A stretch of DNA of 64,000 nt, taken from NCBI GenBank assembly GCA_006386115.1, contig VFIW01000014.1, positions 508,322-572,321 on the forward strand, in the 5' to 3' direction. Source of the stretch: Globisporangium splendens (lineage: Eukaryota > Oomycota > Peronosporomycetes > Pythiales > Pythiaceae). Below are positions 20,501 to 31,353 of the stretch, piece after piece (positions within the stretch are counted from its first letter, which is position 1; each line of letters opens with the position of its first letter). The notes beneath the pieces were generated by a model, which saw nothing but the letters and a program-made list of their open reading frames with translations, had not been told where the DNA came from and made no database searches. A program made the translations under genes and the position numbers.

Positions 20501-21252
20501 AGATTCTGCACCATTTGCGGCACGAGCGTCAGGTGGTACCCCTGGATCCACACCAGGTCGCCTTCTTCGTACACTTCGCGCACGGCGTCGGCAAACGCCT
20601 GGTTCGCGCTCACGTACGCTTGCCACATCTTGTCCATGTCGAAGTCGTCATCGCCGTATTCTGTCTCGTGGGTGCTCAGTTGGTCATCCGTCGTCGGCGG
20701 ACACGAGTGGAAGAGCGGCCACATGACCGTCCGGCAGAAGCCATTGTAGAACAACCGCTCGCGCTTCGGGTCGAGGAACACCGGGTAGTAGTTCTGGTCT
20801 TCCAGGAGCTGCTCCTTGAGCGAATTCTGCTCCGATGGCTCAATGTCGCCGTGCACCGAGCCGATCCAGACGCAGTCGTAGTTTTCGTGCATGGACAGAT
20901 ACGTCTCCATGGCGCCATCGAGGCTCATGTTTTCCGGAAACTCGGCGCGCCACTGCGACTGCGCGTCCTCCCACACGAGCGTGAACGGCAGCGTGCGCGT
21001 GACGAGCAGCACGCGCCGGCGCCTGCGGCTCTTGCCGTTCTCGTCCTCGTAGACCGCGTCGTGGCCGCTGCCCGACGTGGACTCTTCCTCGGCTTTGGCG
21101 CGCTTCTCGCGCACCTGGTTGAGCTTCGTGTATAGCGCCGCGAGCTCCTTGAGCAGGTTCGTCTCGCGCTCCTTGAAACTCAGCGTGTTGGTCGTTGCGG
21201 ACGGCGAAGACACGGTCCTTGCAGTGGATGGAAGCGCGTCGGACGTGGCCAT
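17542..21252 (-). CDS. Trehalose-6-phosphate synthase/phosphatase-like protein with altered active sites
   Basis: A 1236-residue intronless frame. After a coiled N-terminus (25-75) comes a GT20 synthase domain (about 78-560): VLLVTRTLPF, NGFCRTVMWPLFH, VWIQGYHLTLVPQM, FMHIPFPSSEYYR, GFQTYEYARHF, GVDQLDLTKGL (about 367) and RDGMTTIPFEYV (about 470). A HAD-type trehalose-phosphatase-like domain follows (from about 585). Its first motif reads LIFITYEGVL instead of DxDGT, while GEDRTDEDLF (about 865) keeps the last motif. A disordered Ser-rich region (about 890-1190) and a short conserved-looking C-terminus end it. Active GT20 enzymes have Arg in GVDRLD and Asn in DGMN; here they are Gln and Thr. 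The protein resembles class II plant enzymes, so a regulatory or altered role is likely. Confidence 0.85.
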   Translation of the reverse strand: MATSDALPSTARTVSSPSATTNTLSFKERETNLLKELAALYTKLNQVREKRAKAEEESTSGSGHDAVYEDENGKSRRRRRVLLVTRTLPFTLVWEDAQSQWRAEFPENMSLDGAMETYLSMHENYDCVWIGSVHGDIEPSEQNSLKEQLLEDQNYYPVFLDPKRERLFYNGFCRTVMWPLFHSCPPTTDDQLSTHETEYGDDDFDMDKMWQAYVSANQAFADAVREVYEEGDLVWIQGYHLTLVPQMVQNLFPNDNIDIGYFMHIPFPSSEYYRILNNREEILTGILGANLVGFQTYEYARHFQSSAVRLLGLESSHKGVEYNGHFARVTICPVGIDADKYTSLVHSAGVQEQINQMTTKFAGKKVILGVDQLDLTKGLVHKLLAIDELFTVHPELSKDVVFLQIATGTQSLFESPLGAQVESLVSRINSKLQDIGAEGPVQYLNKDIPQEALIALYALADTLVITPIRDGMTTIPFEYVVCREAHGKHARIVLSEFSGSAHSLGGAALVNPWNTEELVDALLASLQENDDVLRAHQTMYSYVRTFTSKHWADNFLEQLRECGEENALSVSGRELSRRDMTSAYMRSSRRLIFITYEGVLAAEASIPELSYPPQELIWQLSMLTKDPRNTVVLVCARSTSVCEQWFAGLTGNIVLAAEYGVYVKWVGEREPWRCMVPNMDTTWWEHVVPLLEYYTERTPGAFIERKDSSVTWHYRDCDLDHGTWQASELLVSLRELTRSLPVAVCPGNRFLEVRPQKASKAWLFERIWEFMNYPILFPDEDPVTTDYFGDPVKSMHSPLMRPYGGSQPPNNNLRKDASNMTPLRLSGERDEDADGNNSAGGSDDGLMVGSEDDFQPVDFLLVIASGEDRTDEDLFAYLVPAPIDLEAYCRQLEKDQYGDATGNQAELDSEGSDPLRGSSGALCRRSLSESGAESVSSGNFDETPKRLTPKSSFRRLMGLDSTASSTPDTTLAGDVLPQPLVRHSSQGEADFLLGENITKLTPLYSNSSKQSISDDAANMFPRTLLNTPSNARRDEITERSKFTPRRDFPPSAALYKAMKSKYGDNFGMHALPDTPAACWALVVPPNARAKLEDPAASMPPPSGMDRKSSFGTSSTAAVVGSPGSTSTLDGTSSSVTSDSYSNHSPSASMGNGDEQMRREIEALRSLDEGAAHEKDEAEDQYRFPVNTFVCTLGRKLSQAPYFIKNSADLYQLLQEMGLNSHIRKQRMMSMGSYIDE

Positions 21253-21253
21253 T

Positions 21254-21302
21254 GTGTGTGTGTGTGTGCAGGTGGTGTTTGGAGGATGAAGCCACGCGCG
21301 CG

Positions 21303-21329
<27 letters not shown>
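21254..21329. repeat. TG and TC microsatellites in the upstream region of the trehalose-synthase-like gene
   Basis: A TG repeat (21254-21268) touches the start codon region, and a 27-nt TC repeat lies at 21303-21329. As read on the minus strand they are CA and GA tracts in the presumed 5' leader or core promoter. Confidence 0.8.
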
Positions 21330-21333
<4 letters not shown>

Positions 21334-22031
21334 CGATGGAAATCGCAGACTGAGCTGCTAGTGAAGCTTCTTCTTCAGGAAGATCGAAGCAGCGAGCTTG
21401 GCGCCTTTTGCTCAGTTGTTTGATGGCTGCGTTTTTCGCGAACCTTTTTCACGGCGTGCAGTTGGGTTTCCCTCTGTGCCAGTATCTATACATAAATTCA
21501 TTCCCTAGGAAAATGAAGTGAGTTGTGCATTGCACATTATAGAGGTTTAGTGTTTGGTTGAGGTTTAAATATGCTCGAGTAGCCACACTATAGTGTGATA
21601 CCATGTTAAAATAGATCGTGTATAAAGTGTTTCTATGCACGAGAGCAGTGTATTGTTTGTGAGAGAGTGGGAGGGTCTACTATTCTGGATGGCTCGCTTG
21701 GGGATACCTTGCGACATGGGAAAAGCGCTGTTGGCACCTACTAAACGACGGAAAATGGTGCAACAACCTCAGTTTATTGGACGCCACTATGTGGGTGCGA
21801 ACTGCTTCAGTGTGGAGGAAGCGGAGGCAACGACCTCCGTCTACTGCATTGGAAGCCACTATGCGAACTCTGTCGCGGTCGTAAGCTTCTAACTGCCGCA
21901 TCTCAGTCTTACGCCATGATATCGGACATCGGGATTTAGACGAACCAACTTGGCAAAGTGGCTTCTGTTGACTGAGCTCTGCATGCGGATTTGAACGAAC
22001 ATGAGGACATAATCATGTACTGAAGATTTTA
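21330..22031. other. Intergenic stretch without supported gene
   Basis: Short frames only. It lies between the divergent-side upstream region of the trehalose-synthase-like gene and the 3' end of HAUS1. No RNA gene or repeat was recognised. Confidence 0.55.
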
Positions 22032-23198
22032 TCAAAGCATTTCGCGGATTTGGGCACTGAACTGGTCTTCGAGTCGCTGCAATTCGGCCTTTGCGTCCAT
22101 GAGTTGGGCGGCTGCAACGTCCTTGCTGAGCGGCAGGTCGTGGTACATCCGCAATTGTTCTCGTAGCGCTCGGTTCTGCGCGTCAATTGCGTCGCATTCC
22201 TGATTCAAGAGTACCCAACAAACAAACGCTGTCAATGGTTGCAAAGCAAAGACAAGAAGCGCATAACCAGAGTAAATAAACACCTGCTCCAAGTCAGAAA
22301 TGCTTTGGTGCCCCATTCTGCTTACACATGCGCACGAATCCACAGGATTAATCGATGAGAACACACGATCAACACAAGATACGCTCTTCAATAAATACTT
22401 GTCATGAGCGGAAGCGTCGAAGCCCACGGCGGTCAGCTTGGTTTGCAATGCGACCTGAAATAATGGCACTAATCGGTAAGTGCGATCTATGCATCTTGGA
22501 CGCAAACGCGCCAGATGCAACTCGTACCAATTCGGCTTCGGCTGCGCACTGCCGTTCCTTGTATTCCTCGGTGCGCTGCTCCATCGTGGCTGTATTTTCT
22601 GGAAACACAAGTCAGGGTCAGGGTCAATGCATAAACATCAACGCTTCGCATGCATTCCCACCGCTATTGCCATTCTCTTCGCGCTCGCCGACTGTGGTTT
22701 CGAGTTGGCGCTGGACGAGCTCAAGCTCGTTCCATTGCGCAGTGAGCTCCTGCGATCGTGCGTGGCTCGCATCAGCGGCTGTTCGCAGTGTTCGCGCTTG
22801 CGCTTCAGCTTCGTAGAGCGCATCTTCAAGATCGGACATCGCCAGCAAGAAGCTGCTCGCATTGGTGTCTTTGATCTCCAGCAGCTCGGCGACTTCCGAC
22901 AGCACGTGCAGATACACTTGACCGTTCTATCCGAGCGGACGATCATTGTTAGGTACACAGGTTTGCTAGGCACACACTTTATCAGCACGCTGACGCGCAC
23001 CTTGGACAGGTCCTCCTCTGCGACGCCGCATCGCGCCAGCAGTGCGCGCTTCCGCTCGTTCTCGAGCGCGTACTCAGCCTCCACTTTGCTCGCGATCACA
23101 TGCGCGATGTGGTCCATGATCAATTGACGCAATTGAAGCAAGCGCGACCCTTGTTGAGCAACGAAACAGACATTCTCCAGAATGAACCTGTGCATCAC
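22032..23198 (-). CDS. HAUS1: HAUS augmin-like complex subunit 1
   Basis: A coiled-coil protein assembled from exons 23198-23001, 22926-22662, 22598-22528, 22454-22383, a short one near 22295 and 22199-22032. The first four joins keep frame exactly; the short exon is less certain. Residues match HAUS1 landmarks: LLEIKDTNASSFLLAMSDLE (human LETKDTSLASF region), VALQTKLTAVGFDAS (LSARGMDAS) and YHDLPLSKDVAAAQLMDAKA (YLDLMPNPSLAQVKIEEAK). Augmin recruits gamma-tubulin to existing microtubules and so drives branching nucleation in the spindle. The N-terminal 40-60 residues of the family are not clearly seen; the start at 23198 is the upstream-most plausible Met. It lies directly downstream of HAUS5 on the same strand. 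Confidence 0.7.
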
Positions 23199-23340
23199 CC
23201 TGAATATGCAACTGTCCCCAGTTGCATCAGATCACACACAGGCAAAAGGCAAAACGGATTTCTCTATTGCCCTCCTTTACTCTGCAGCGTTTGAAAATTC
23301 ACCGTCCACTCTACTATGCTTCGTGGCGGCGCTGCATCTC

Positions 23341-25517
23341 CTATTCAAGCGGATTCCCCGGCGTGTCCCTGGCGTCTAAATGAACCGACCACCCGCTTTG
23401 GAGGAACCAATTCTCGATACTCGAGTGCAGTCGAGGTAGCACCTCGTTCCGCGTTGCGTCGTTTGTCATCATAATATCTTCAAGTTGAGGGAACGCCGAC
23501 GACTGTAGGGACTCAATAGTGGACTTGATATCTGCTAGCAGCTCGTCGACTCGTCCTGAGTCATGCTGCGTCTGGTCTTCGTGCAGGTACTGTTCCAACT
23601 TCTCGAGTCGAGCGTGGAGCGTCTCAGCCGCATTATCCTCCCAATTGCTCAGCAGACACGACAGCACCTTGGACCAACTCCCATACTCCGGTATCTTCAA
23701 TGCTTGAAAGACCTTTCCAAAGCCGTGCTGTTGTTTGCTGCTGCTATCTCGAGACTCCTGTTGGATCTGGTTGATGTAAAAATCTGGATACGGAACAGCC
23801 AGGTTCACGTGTCGCGTGGTCGTGCCATGGGCATCGCTCAGTGTCATCGCCACGGATTTCACCGTCGTATTGACTCGGGCGAGTTGGACACTGGAGAACC
23901 CACGGACCTCTTCCAGCACGAGCCGCCACCATTTCTCCAATGCAGCCTCACTTTGTCGAATATACCTTGGATGCAATTTGTCATGCACAAAACATTGGAG
24001 CTGCTCTTGCTTTTGTGCAATGGAAAGCGCCGCAGTGTGGTTCTGGCGGTATATGGTGTCGATGTGGTCGATCATCTCCTGCTGCCGGGCATCGAACGTG
24101 CGCATGAGCTCGAGTTTCTCGTCGAGATCGAGTTTCTGCTGCTTGGACGCTTCAATCTGCTGCGTCATGACCTCGTACGTCTGTTTCGCAGCATTCAACG
24201 ACGCTTGCTGCGCATTGCACTCGATCTCCAAATCCACCGTGCGAGCAGCAGCATTTGTTGTAAGCTTATCCTCACCAAGATCAGCTAAGGGTAAGGCGTA
24301 TCCGTTCCCTTCTTGCGCACTAGCAGGAGAAACCTCATTCCACAAATCGTATCGTGACGACTCCTTCGACTCGTGAATCGCTTCTTTCAACTGCTGCACT
24401 TTGGCGTACATCCTTTGCGTCTCGAGGAACTTTTTGATGTGCTCTTGTTGATTCCGCCGAAGCAAGTCCTGCACCTGGGTCAAGGCGTCGCGACTGGAGC
24501 TGGTGTGCTCCTCCACATGTGCCGCATACTCGGCTTCCTCTTGGGTCTGAGTAGCCAGACTGTCTGCGTTCTTCGCCGATGCGATGATCCATTCGGTCAA
24601 CGCGTTTCCGCCAAACTCGCGTAGATGCTGTTTAATACGAGTGAGAACCCATTCACGGTTAGTTCTGTGCATATTCAACAGGAACTACTCAACATACGTA
24701 CTTTAATATCTGAATCGCCAAAGTCGACTTCATCGGCCGTCTTGCCAGCTTTGAGCATGCGCAGGTACTCTGCCAGCAGCATCTCAATCGGATTCACCGA
24801 ATCATCACCACTTGCTGCCGTTTGGAGCCTTCTCCGCGCCACATCATCCACAGTTGCTTTCTCATTTAGCTGGCTCACGTGCTCCGCCAAAGCAGCGACT
24901 ATCTGGTCATTCTGGTGATTGTAGCCGAGCTTCAGCACTGACCGCTGCTTGGCATCGACAGCCACTGCCACCATGGACTCGTCTTCGCGCTCCATGGCCC
25001 GCAGCGCCTGCAGCAACTGCTTCCCGCGCACCTTCGCCCTTGCAACCGACTCACTGAGGTATTGCCTGCGGCTCTCCAGCGCTGCGCGTCGCTTGTTTGC
25101 ATCGTCGCGCTCCTGCTTACGACTCTCGATTTGATGCTTCGCAACCTCCACGTTCCTTCGAATGAGCTACATTCGGCACGCAACACACAAGCATTCTTGT
25201 TAAGCATCACCGTCACCATGAACCTAGCATCAGAATTACACTACACACAGTACACACTCGCACCTCCATATCGCCAGGAGTCTTCACATTCTGCGACACC
25301 CATCGCCACACGGACGCCAAGTTGCCGCGCAGCAACGCGTCCAGATCGGCGTCTTGAAGCATACCCGCGCGCGCGAGACGGCCCTACAAAGCACGCATCA
25401 GCGCGTCCCCCACCATAGCAGTCTTGTCGTAGTGCCACGCACCTGCGGCGCATAGTGGTGCTGCTGCAGGAACGCCTGGAACGCGCGCACATCGCGCTGC
25501 TTTTGCGCGACTTCCAT
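23341..25517 (-). CDS. HAUS5: HAUS augmin-like complex subunit 5
   Basis: Four exons join in frame: 25517-25443, 25383-25264, 25166-24702 and 24627-23341 (introns 59, 97 and 74 nt), giving 648 residues, close to the 633 of human HAUS5. The N-terminus has the family signature of a short helical bundle: LLRGNLASVWRWVSQNVKTP, equivalent to the CRGxxxxxWxxxxxxVxSxRTV region of HAUS5/AUG5. The rest is almost entirely coiled coil (NVEVAKHQIESRKQERDDAN, EIECNAQQASLNAAKQTYEV). A simple alternative splice at the third intron would create an immediate stop, so the acceptor at 24628 is preferred. Expected function: microtubule-dependent microtubule nucleation within augmin. Neighbour HAUS1 encodes a second subunit. 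Confidence 0.75.
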
Positions 25518-25916
25518 GCTCTATTTCTTTTTGCTCAAATCAGCGCGCGCAATCTCGCCAAAATACTATATTTTCATTTCAGCCAATCCGTGATCGATAA
25601 ATTAATGTATTTAAGCCAATGGCATACTTCTTCAAGTGTGGATCTGCTTTGCGTGCATCCACGTGCGACAGTCGGCGCCATATGGCTTCGAATGGATCCA
25701 TGCGAAGAGCTGCAATCGGGACGAACAAATGGGCGAATTTCGAATGAACAGAAAGGGGGTGGCACGCAAGATAAGAGCACGCAAACGCAAAATGCAATGA
25801 GCGCGTAGATACGAACGCGGTGATGAGGTCACTTGCTTTGATTGAGCGCCAGACAAAAATAACGGGCGAATAAAATAAAAAATGGAACATGCCAGCGGAT
25901 GCTGCGTGGACAAAAG

Positions 25917-26974
25917 TTACTGCGCCTCCGTGAGCATGTAGTAGAACACGATCACCATGAGCATGATCAGCGTGCCGCCGAGGATCGAGAACATGAGCTT
26001 GCGCTGGCGCCGGCGGCGAATCTCCTCGAGTTCACGCAGGATCAAAGGCATCGGCGTGAGTTGGAGATCGGGGCGGACGCGATACAGTGCTGCTTTTTCT
26101 TCCAGGGTTAACCGCCTGCAAGCACACACATGGAGAGTTTTGTCAGAGAAAAGAGGTCGACAACACCATATCAATGAGTAAATAACACATACCGTGGCAT
26201 GCAGCTGGACGCGCAGGATAAGCTGCTTGTCTTCTTCTGGAGCGCCTTCTCTTGTCTCTTGTTCTCTTCCTCGTCAATGTCGAGCGCAAACTCGACCGAC
26301 ACGTGCTTTTTCACTTTCCGGCACGCATAAACGCCGTCTCGTATCCGCAGAATGGACTGCAGCGAACTCGTCGAGCTGCTCCCGCAACTGCCGTCGCTGT
26401 CGCTCTCAGTCTCGCTTTGGTTGCTGCCTGGGGGCGACGCCGTCTTGTGGTACAGGTCCGCGATCTTTTCCGGCGACATCGTCACATCTTTCTTCGTTCT
26501 CCGCGCAGGATCGTCCAGCTTGCACAGCAGTGACCGAAGCGTCGTCTCCTTGCATTGGCTGCGCTCTTGATCCTCGCATTCGTCATCGCCATCACCATTC
26601 GGTTGCAGCGACATGGAACCGTACATTGCGGCCACTTGGCTCCGACTGCGCTTCTGGACAACAGGGTCTTCCACGGGATACGTCACATACTTGCGGTACA
26701 TCGACGCCAATTGCTGTTGTTGCTGTTGCTGCTGGTAGTACACCATGTGCGTCATCTGCGCTTGCTTGGGGGACACCACGGCTGTGCGCAGACTCGTGTA
26801 CACGTAGTGGCCGCCACCGTCGCTTCCGCGTCGTCCACGTGGAGGGTACTGCGCCGCGGACATCGTCACCTCGTCGCTGTCGTCATGGATCGAGATCGTG
26901 ACGTCCGCCGCCAGCAACAGCGGGCGGCTCTCGTCATAATTCCGCGCGCGATCTTTTGCGTTCACACCCGTCAT
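25917..26974 (-). CDS. Tail-anchored membrane protein of unknown function
   Basis: Two exons (26974-26193 and 26115-25917) join through a 77-nt GT-AG intron to give 326 residues. The last 30 residues hold one hydrophobic segment (LMFSILGGTLIMLMVIVFYY) after an Arg-rich stretch (EEIRRRRQRK), with only five residues after it. This is the layout of a C-terminal tail anchor with the bulk in the cytosol. The N-terminal part is low in complexity: a run of eight Gln (YYQQQQQQQQLASMYRKY), Ser-rich patches, and a short conserved-looking motif SLQSILRIRDGVYACRKVKK that resembles a docking peptide. There is no enzymatic domain. The ATG at 26974 is preferred over an upstream one at 27151 because it begins the ordered part. 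I do not recognise the family. Confidence 0.6.
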
Positions 26975-29900
26975 CTCTGTCTTACGTGTGTGGGTATGCG
27001 CGAATGCGGATATGGAGCGGGAGGGAAGGAGCCAATTGCCGAGTGATCTTGTTCCTGCCAGCCAGCGCTTTTTCGCAGACTGGCGCCTGATTTTCTGGCG
27101 CAAAAGAGGAAGAAAAGGCTGCGGCGGTCTGCCTCGTCTGCTCCCACTCAACTCTATAACCTGCAGAAAGAAAAGAAATCACTGCAACAGCCGCGCGTGG
27201 AGGGGTGCCGACCCTGATCCAGCAACACCAGTCGTTCCTAAAACTACCTTCTTAACTGGTGTGACCTCATAATCTATCTTCTCACACAGAAGCGATGACT
27301 CGATACCATTAATACAGAGTAAGCTGTGCTATAAGAGGCTGATTGCAAGCAAGGCTACAAACGGAAAGAGGGGAGGCTGATGCTTCTGCGCCCCTCGAGG
27401 CGCAACTTTCTTCTTGCTTTTGGGAAGTGGACGAGCCGTTTTCGAAGCGGCAACACGCAAGGGCAACGTTCAGAGAACACGCTATTTATACCGTAGAGCG
27501 GTTACGCCGTGATGCGCTCGCGCACCCATCCGATTATGGCGACATACAAACTCCAAGTGTAAATCCTGGTCACACTGCCCCGCGATGACCAAGAGTTCAT
27601 GCTCGAGATTGTGCTCGGTCTTTGTGGCGTAAAGCTGTCCGCGCTCGTGTTTGTTTATTCGCACATGTTCGGCTTCGACACACAGCCATTTCTACAGTAC
27701 TGAGAAAGCCACTGCGCGTACCCCCCAGCTGCAAGCTCTGCGCATCTTCCATCCCCCAAAGGCGATCTTTGTGGTTTATTTTAAAGCTGATCTTGAAGTT
27801 ACGTGGCAAGAAGAATCATGCTTTTTTTTGAAGTTGTATTATCCTGTCATGCGAGTTTTACGTGACGTCTGTCATGGAAGCGGCGTCTTTATGCTCTCGC
27901 TGTCATGAAGTGGAGATGAATTCCGCCTGTGGAGGGACACGTGACGTCGCGCCAGTGTGCCTGCTCTAAAAGAAAGTGCGTCATTGTGGGCACCAAGCGA
28001 CCGTCTCGGAGCCACCCATTACATGCGTTTGCTTCTGTAGATCTTTTTTGCTTTTTTGTCTGGATACAACCCACCCCAGTCCATAGAGACAGACCTGCCT
28101 GCTTCGTTTCGCACGGAAAAGGCGATCTTTTCGTACAGTACTGAATTGGTGGAAAAAGTATCTTGCTCGACAAAAGACAATCGACAATGCGCTGCTACAG
28201 TAGACAACCTCATGGCTGAAGATGGAGCCCATGCAACACGGCCTGCTGACAATTTTAACCGCGTAACAGAGGACGGCGCTACGTGTAAATCTTTCTGACT
28301 GAGTGCGACTGATTAATTTGGATGAGGCGTTGTCATCGCCTGTATCGAGTGCTCATTACTCTTCTGGGTTTGCGTGCTGTGGGAACGCTCCAAGGCGCTT
28401 TGCAGACTTTGCAAAGGCAAATCACTTCACATACTGTGGGCTCAACAAATGTGCCGGACAACTGCGCAGGTATTTTCACTTCAGAACGAATCGCGAGCAG
28501 ACAGGCACTGCTGATGGAGGAGGAGCTGGGGGTGGTATAAAATTCATCTTCCCGCAGCGGAAGGCGCCTGGAACGATCGCGTCCACGACCACCGTGCCGC
28601 GTGACAATGCGGCATCTCACTGAGACGACGTCTCATGCAGATCAGGTCTAAACCAGACCGAACAAAAACGTCAGACCAAACCTGACCTGCAACGTCCATG
28701 ATCCTGAAGAAATCAAAGCAAGATGAGCAAAGAGGATGCACCCATGTCTCCTAAAGTATCTGCCGCAGTCTCTGCCAGAAGAGTGGATGCGCTAGTTGAT
28801 GCTCTATACTGGAACTGTAGCCCAGCAGCTCATGATTTGCTTCAAAACCTCATTGTGATTGCGACCTTTCCGAGTTGGCCGGAACCCGGTTTTCAAGGAG
28901 CAGAGCACCAGGCAGTTCCGCAACTTGGAGTGGACGAGTCCACATGCCAAAAGATCTCTTAGAGACAGCACTGGAAGTTGCCAAAGTGAAAGAGCCTTTT
29001 CGACTTACTGCAGCCGTGGCTATTCACAGCCATCCGTTGTGAAATGCTGCAGTGGAGTCTTGAACTTGAAAGTCAGCATTTGCAATTGAAACATGTTGTT
29101 ATTCTTTCCTTTTGAAAATAAGGTATCTTTATAAAACCAGATTTCACAAAGTGTAGTTTTTAGTTTTTTGTAACCCAAATCTGTGCGTTTCAAAAATCAA
29201 TTATACTCCAGGATGTCCAGTGTTTTTAAAAACACTAGACATCTTGAAAAAAGTTCAACTTTAGAAATAGGCAGATCGACTTGAGATGCGATTGTTGCTG
29301 CCACTTCATTTGTGAGTGCCACTTGCTCTCAGAATCAAGCACGTTGTCATCGCATGCCTTCTGCGCTTTTTACACGACTGTCGTGGTTCAGATGGCTGGA
29401 TTGTGCCAAGAGTTTGGCTTACTTGGCCAAACTGGCTCCGTGATATGCACGAAGGCGCAAAAGCGTTGCCGTGACCATCTCGCCCATGGAGGCTCGTTCA
29501 CTGATCAGCGTGTCGGCGTTGTGGAAGTTGTGCATGTCGACGCGCCGCGCGATGACACAGTGAGCGCCATGCCCAAGATATCCTGTTGGCGAGCGTAAAC
29601 GCGTGGATTCCGCCAGGTTCTGGGTCGTGTGGCATATGCGGTTATCGGGTCGCGACGACGTGCTCGAGGTGCGTGTCGTGCAGAGCGTTTGATCACGGGT
29701 GCTGATAGCGCACCTGCACACGGCTCCGACTACGCCAACATTCCTGCGATTCTCAGCGCGTTCGCCATTCCCCGTCTATAATCTATCGCTTTACCCTATA
29801 TATCCCTTTGCCAGCAACTGACCTTGTTTGGCTGTTTGTTGTTCAGTGCATAATGTAGAGGATGGCGAGGAGCTCGTGAATGACAAAGAGGAGGACGACT

Positions 29901-31240
29901 TTCCAGTCATCTCTGACGACGTTGCCGCGCAGCCGTCACGCAGTCGTTGCACAGACGGTGACGGAATAATGGGGCATTATGTGTGTTCCGTGCGGTTGAA
30001 TAGAAGCAGAGCGGTGAGTAGAAGCAGTAGAGAACGAGTAAGTAATAAGCAGTGCCAGAATGCGCACGTAGGTGAACGTAAATGCGGAATAGATATGAAA
30101 TATGCGCGCGAGTTTGTCAGATATAAACGCGAAGGGCTTCGAGTCTTGCCTCATTTTCCAATTGCAGTTGTGCAGTGCGCTCCAAGTATCCTCCGCCTGA
30201 AGCTTTCCTGGCAGCTTTTGACCCGAACGTCACTGTTCAGCAATCAAAATGAGATGAGTTGCATTGGTTGCGTGCAAGGCGACGGCCGCCGATGTGCTGT
30301 TTTCCATTGGTGCGCCTAAATCCTGATTCATACTTTGCCAATTCGTCTGATGCGGTCTCATGTCAATTGCCCCCTAAGACGTGGCTTCTTTTATTGTCTC
30401 CGCAGTCTGAGATCATCCGAGTCCGAGTCACATGTGCTCGCCGGATTACGATCGCACTGTGTGCCATCGTGCAAACAGTGCACACCGACAGCATTTAGCT
30501 TTCGTTCCCTCGCGAGCCACTGGTGCATTGCGTCCCAAGAGTAAGTTTCGACTGCAGTGCCCTGTTGTTTGCACTCATCGGATACAACCGACAACTTGAG
30601 CTAAAAAGTACCTGCTGAGTGTCTGCGTATCGCATCTGTCGCTGCAAAGCCGATTCTTGCAGTATCTTTGAGCTGAGGTTTTACTCTCAGCGCTTGGAGC
30701 ACTCCAAATACGCAGGCAGTGATACAACAGATTCTGACTATCCCTTGCTTTCCGGTGGACAACGAAAGCCAGCCCCATGCTGCTAAGAGCCTGACTGTCA
30801 TCACATCGGTCAATGGCATTGTCTCGAGTGATAATTAACCTCTCCGTTTCTCGACAGTAAGCACAGGATTATCAGTACCCTTTGCGCAAACGAAGGCATG
30901 TTACTACGCGTTCGTGAATCGCAGACCCGTCAAAGATACACCCAGCGAGTGTCTACAGCGCCAAGCTGTGCGCACAGAGTGCACGTTGAGCAGTGCTGAT
31001 CTTGGTGTCCACTTCAGTTGCGATCAGCCATATTGTTTGCTGAGGTGTATCCTCTCGAGCAGCATAAACAAAGAGTCTAACTGACTGTTTACAATATAGG
31101 TATCCATCTTCAACAGGTTACACGTAAAATAAAGAGGCTTAGAAAATGCATTCTGGTTGTGCTATTGAAGAGGTGCGCGATTCGCAGCTGGTGCTGCCGA
31201 ACTCTCCGTCCTCAATCATCCCCAGTGCACATCGTGGTCT
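26975..31240. other. Long region without supported gene
   Basis: About 4.2 kb with only short frames. Two pieces look coding-derived but are too broken to name. At 28700-29090 one frame contains CQSERAFST, weakly like the hAT transposase dimerisation motif. At 29420-29790 fragments in different frames read RKRVDSARFWVVWHMRLSGR and ISPMEARSLISVSALWKL. These may be remains of a START-like or other gene. No RNA gene was recognised. Confidence 0.45.
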
Positions 31241-31295
31241 GTAGCTCTTCGTGCACTTCTCTGCCTCCTCTCGTTTTCGCCAATCCACTCAGCAG

Positions 31296-31312
31296 CTCAC
31301 TCCTCAATTGGC
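31296..31312 (+). promoter_or_regulatory. Oomycete Inr plus FPR core promoter of PL4-2
   Basis: Identical to the motif before PL4-1: CTCACTCC at 31296-31303 and CAATTGGC at 31305-31312, about 50 nt before the ATG at 31354. Identity between the two promoters begins about 55 nt further upstream and stops there. Confidence 0.6.
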
Positions 31313-31353
31313 AGTGCCCCGCACAGCCCGCCAATATCTCTGCACGAGCTCTC

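Noticed and set aside
18865..21135. Several plus-strand frames of 200-260 residues opposite the trehalose-synthase-like gene
   Set aside because: Antisense shadows of strong codon bias; no motif.
24628..24701. 37-nt intron in HAUS5 using the cacag site at 24665
   Set aside because: It gives an immediate TAA in the correct phase, whereas the acceptor at 24628 gives a 74-nt intron and a smooth frame.
28850..29090. hAT transposase remnant (SERAFST)
   Set aside because: One short motif in a frame without the catalytic RW or D residues is not enough.
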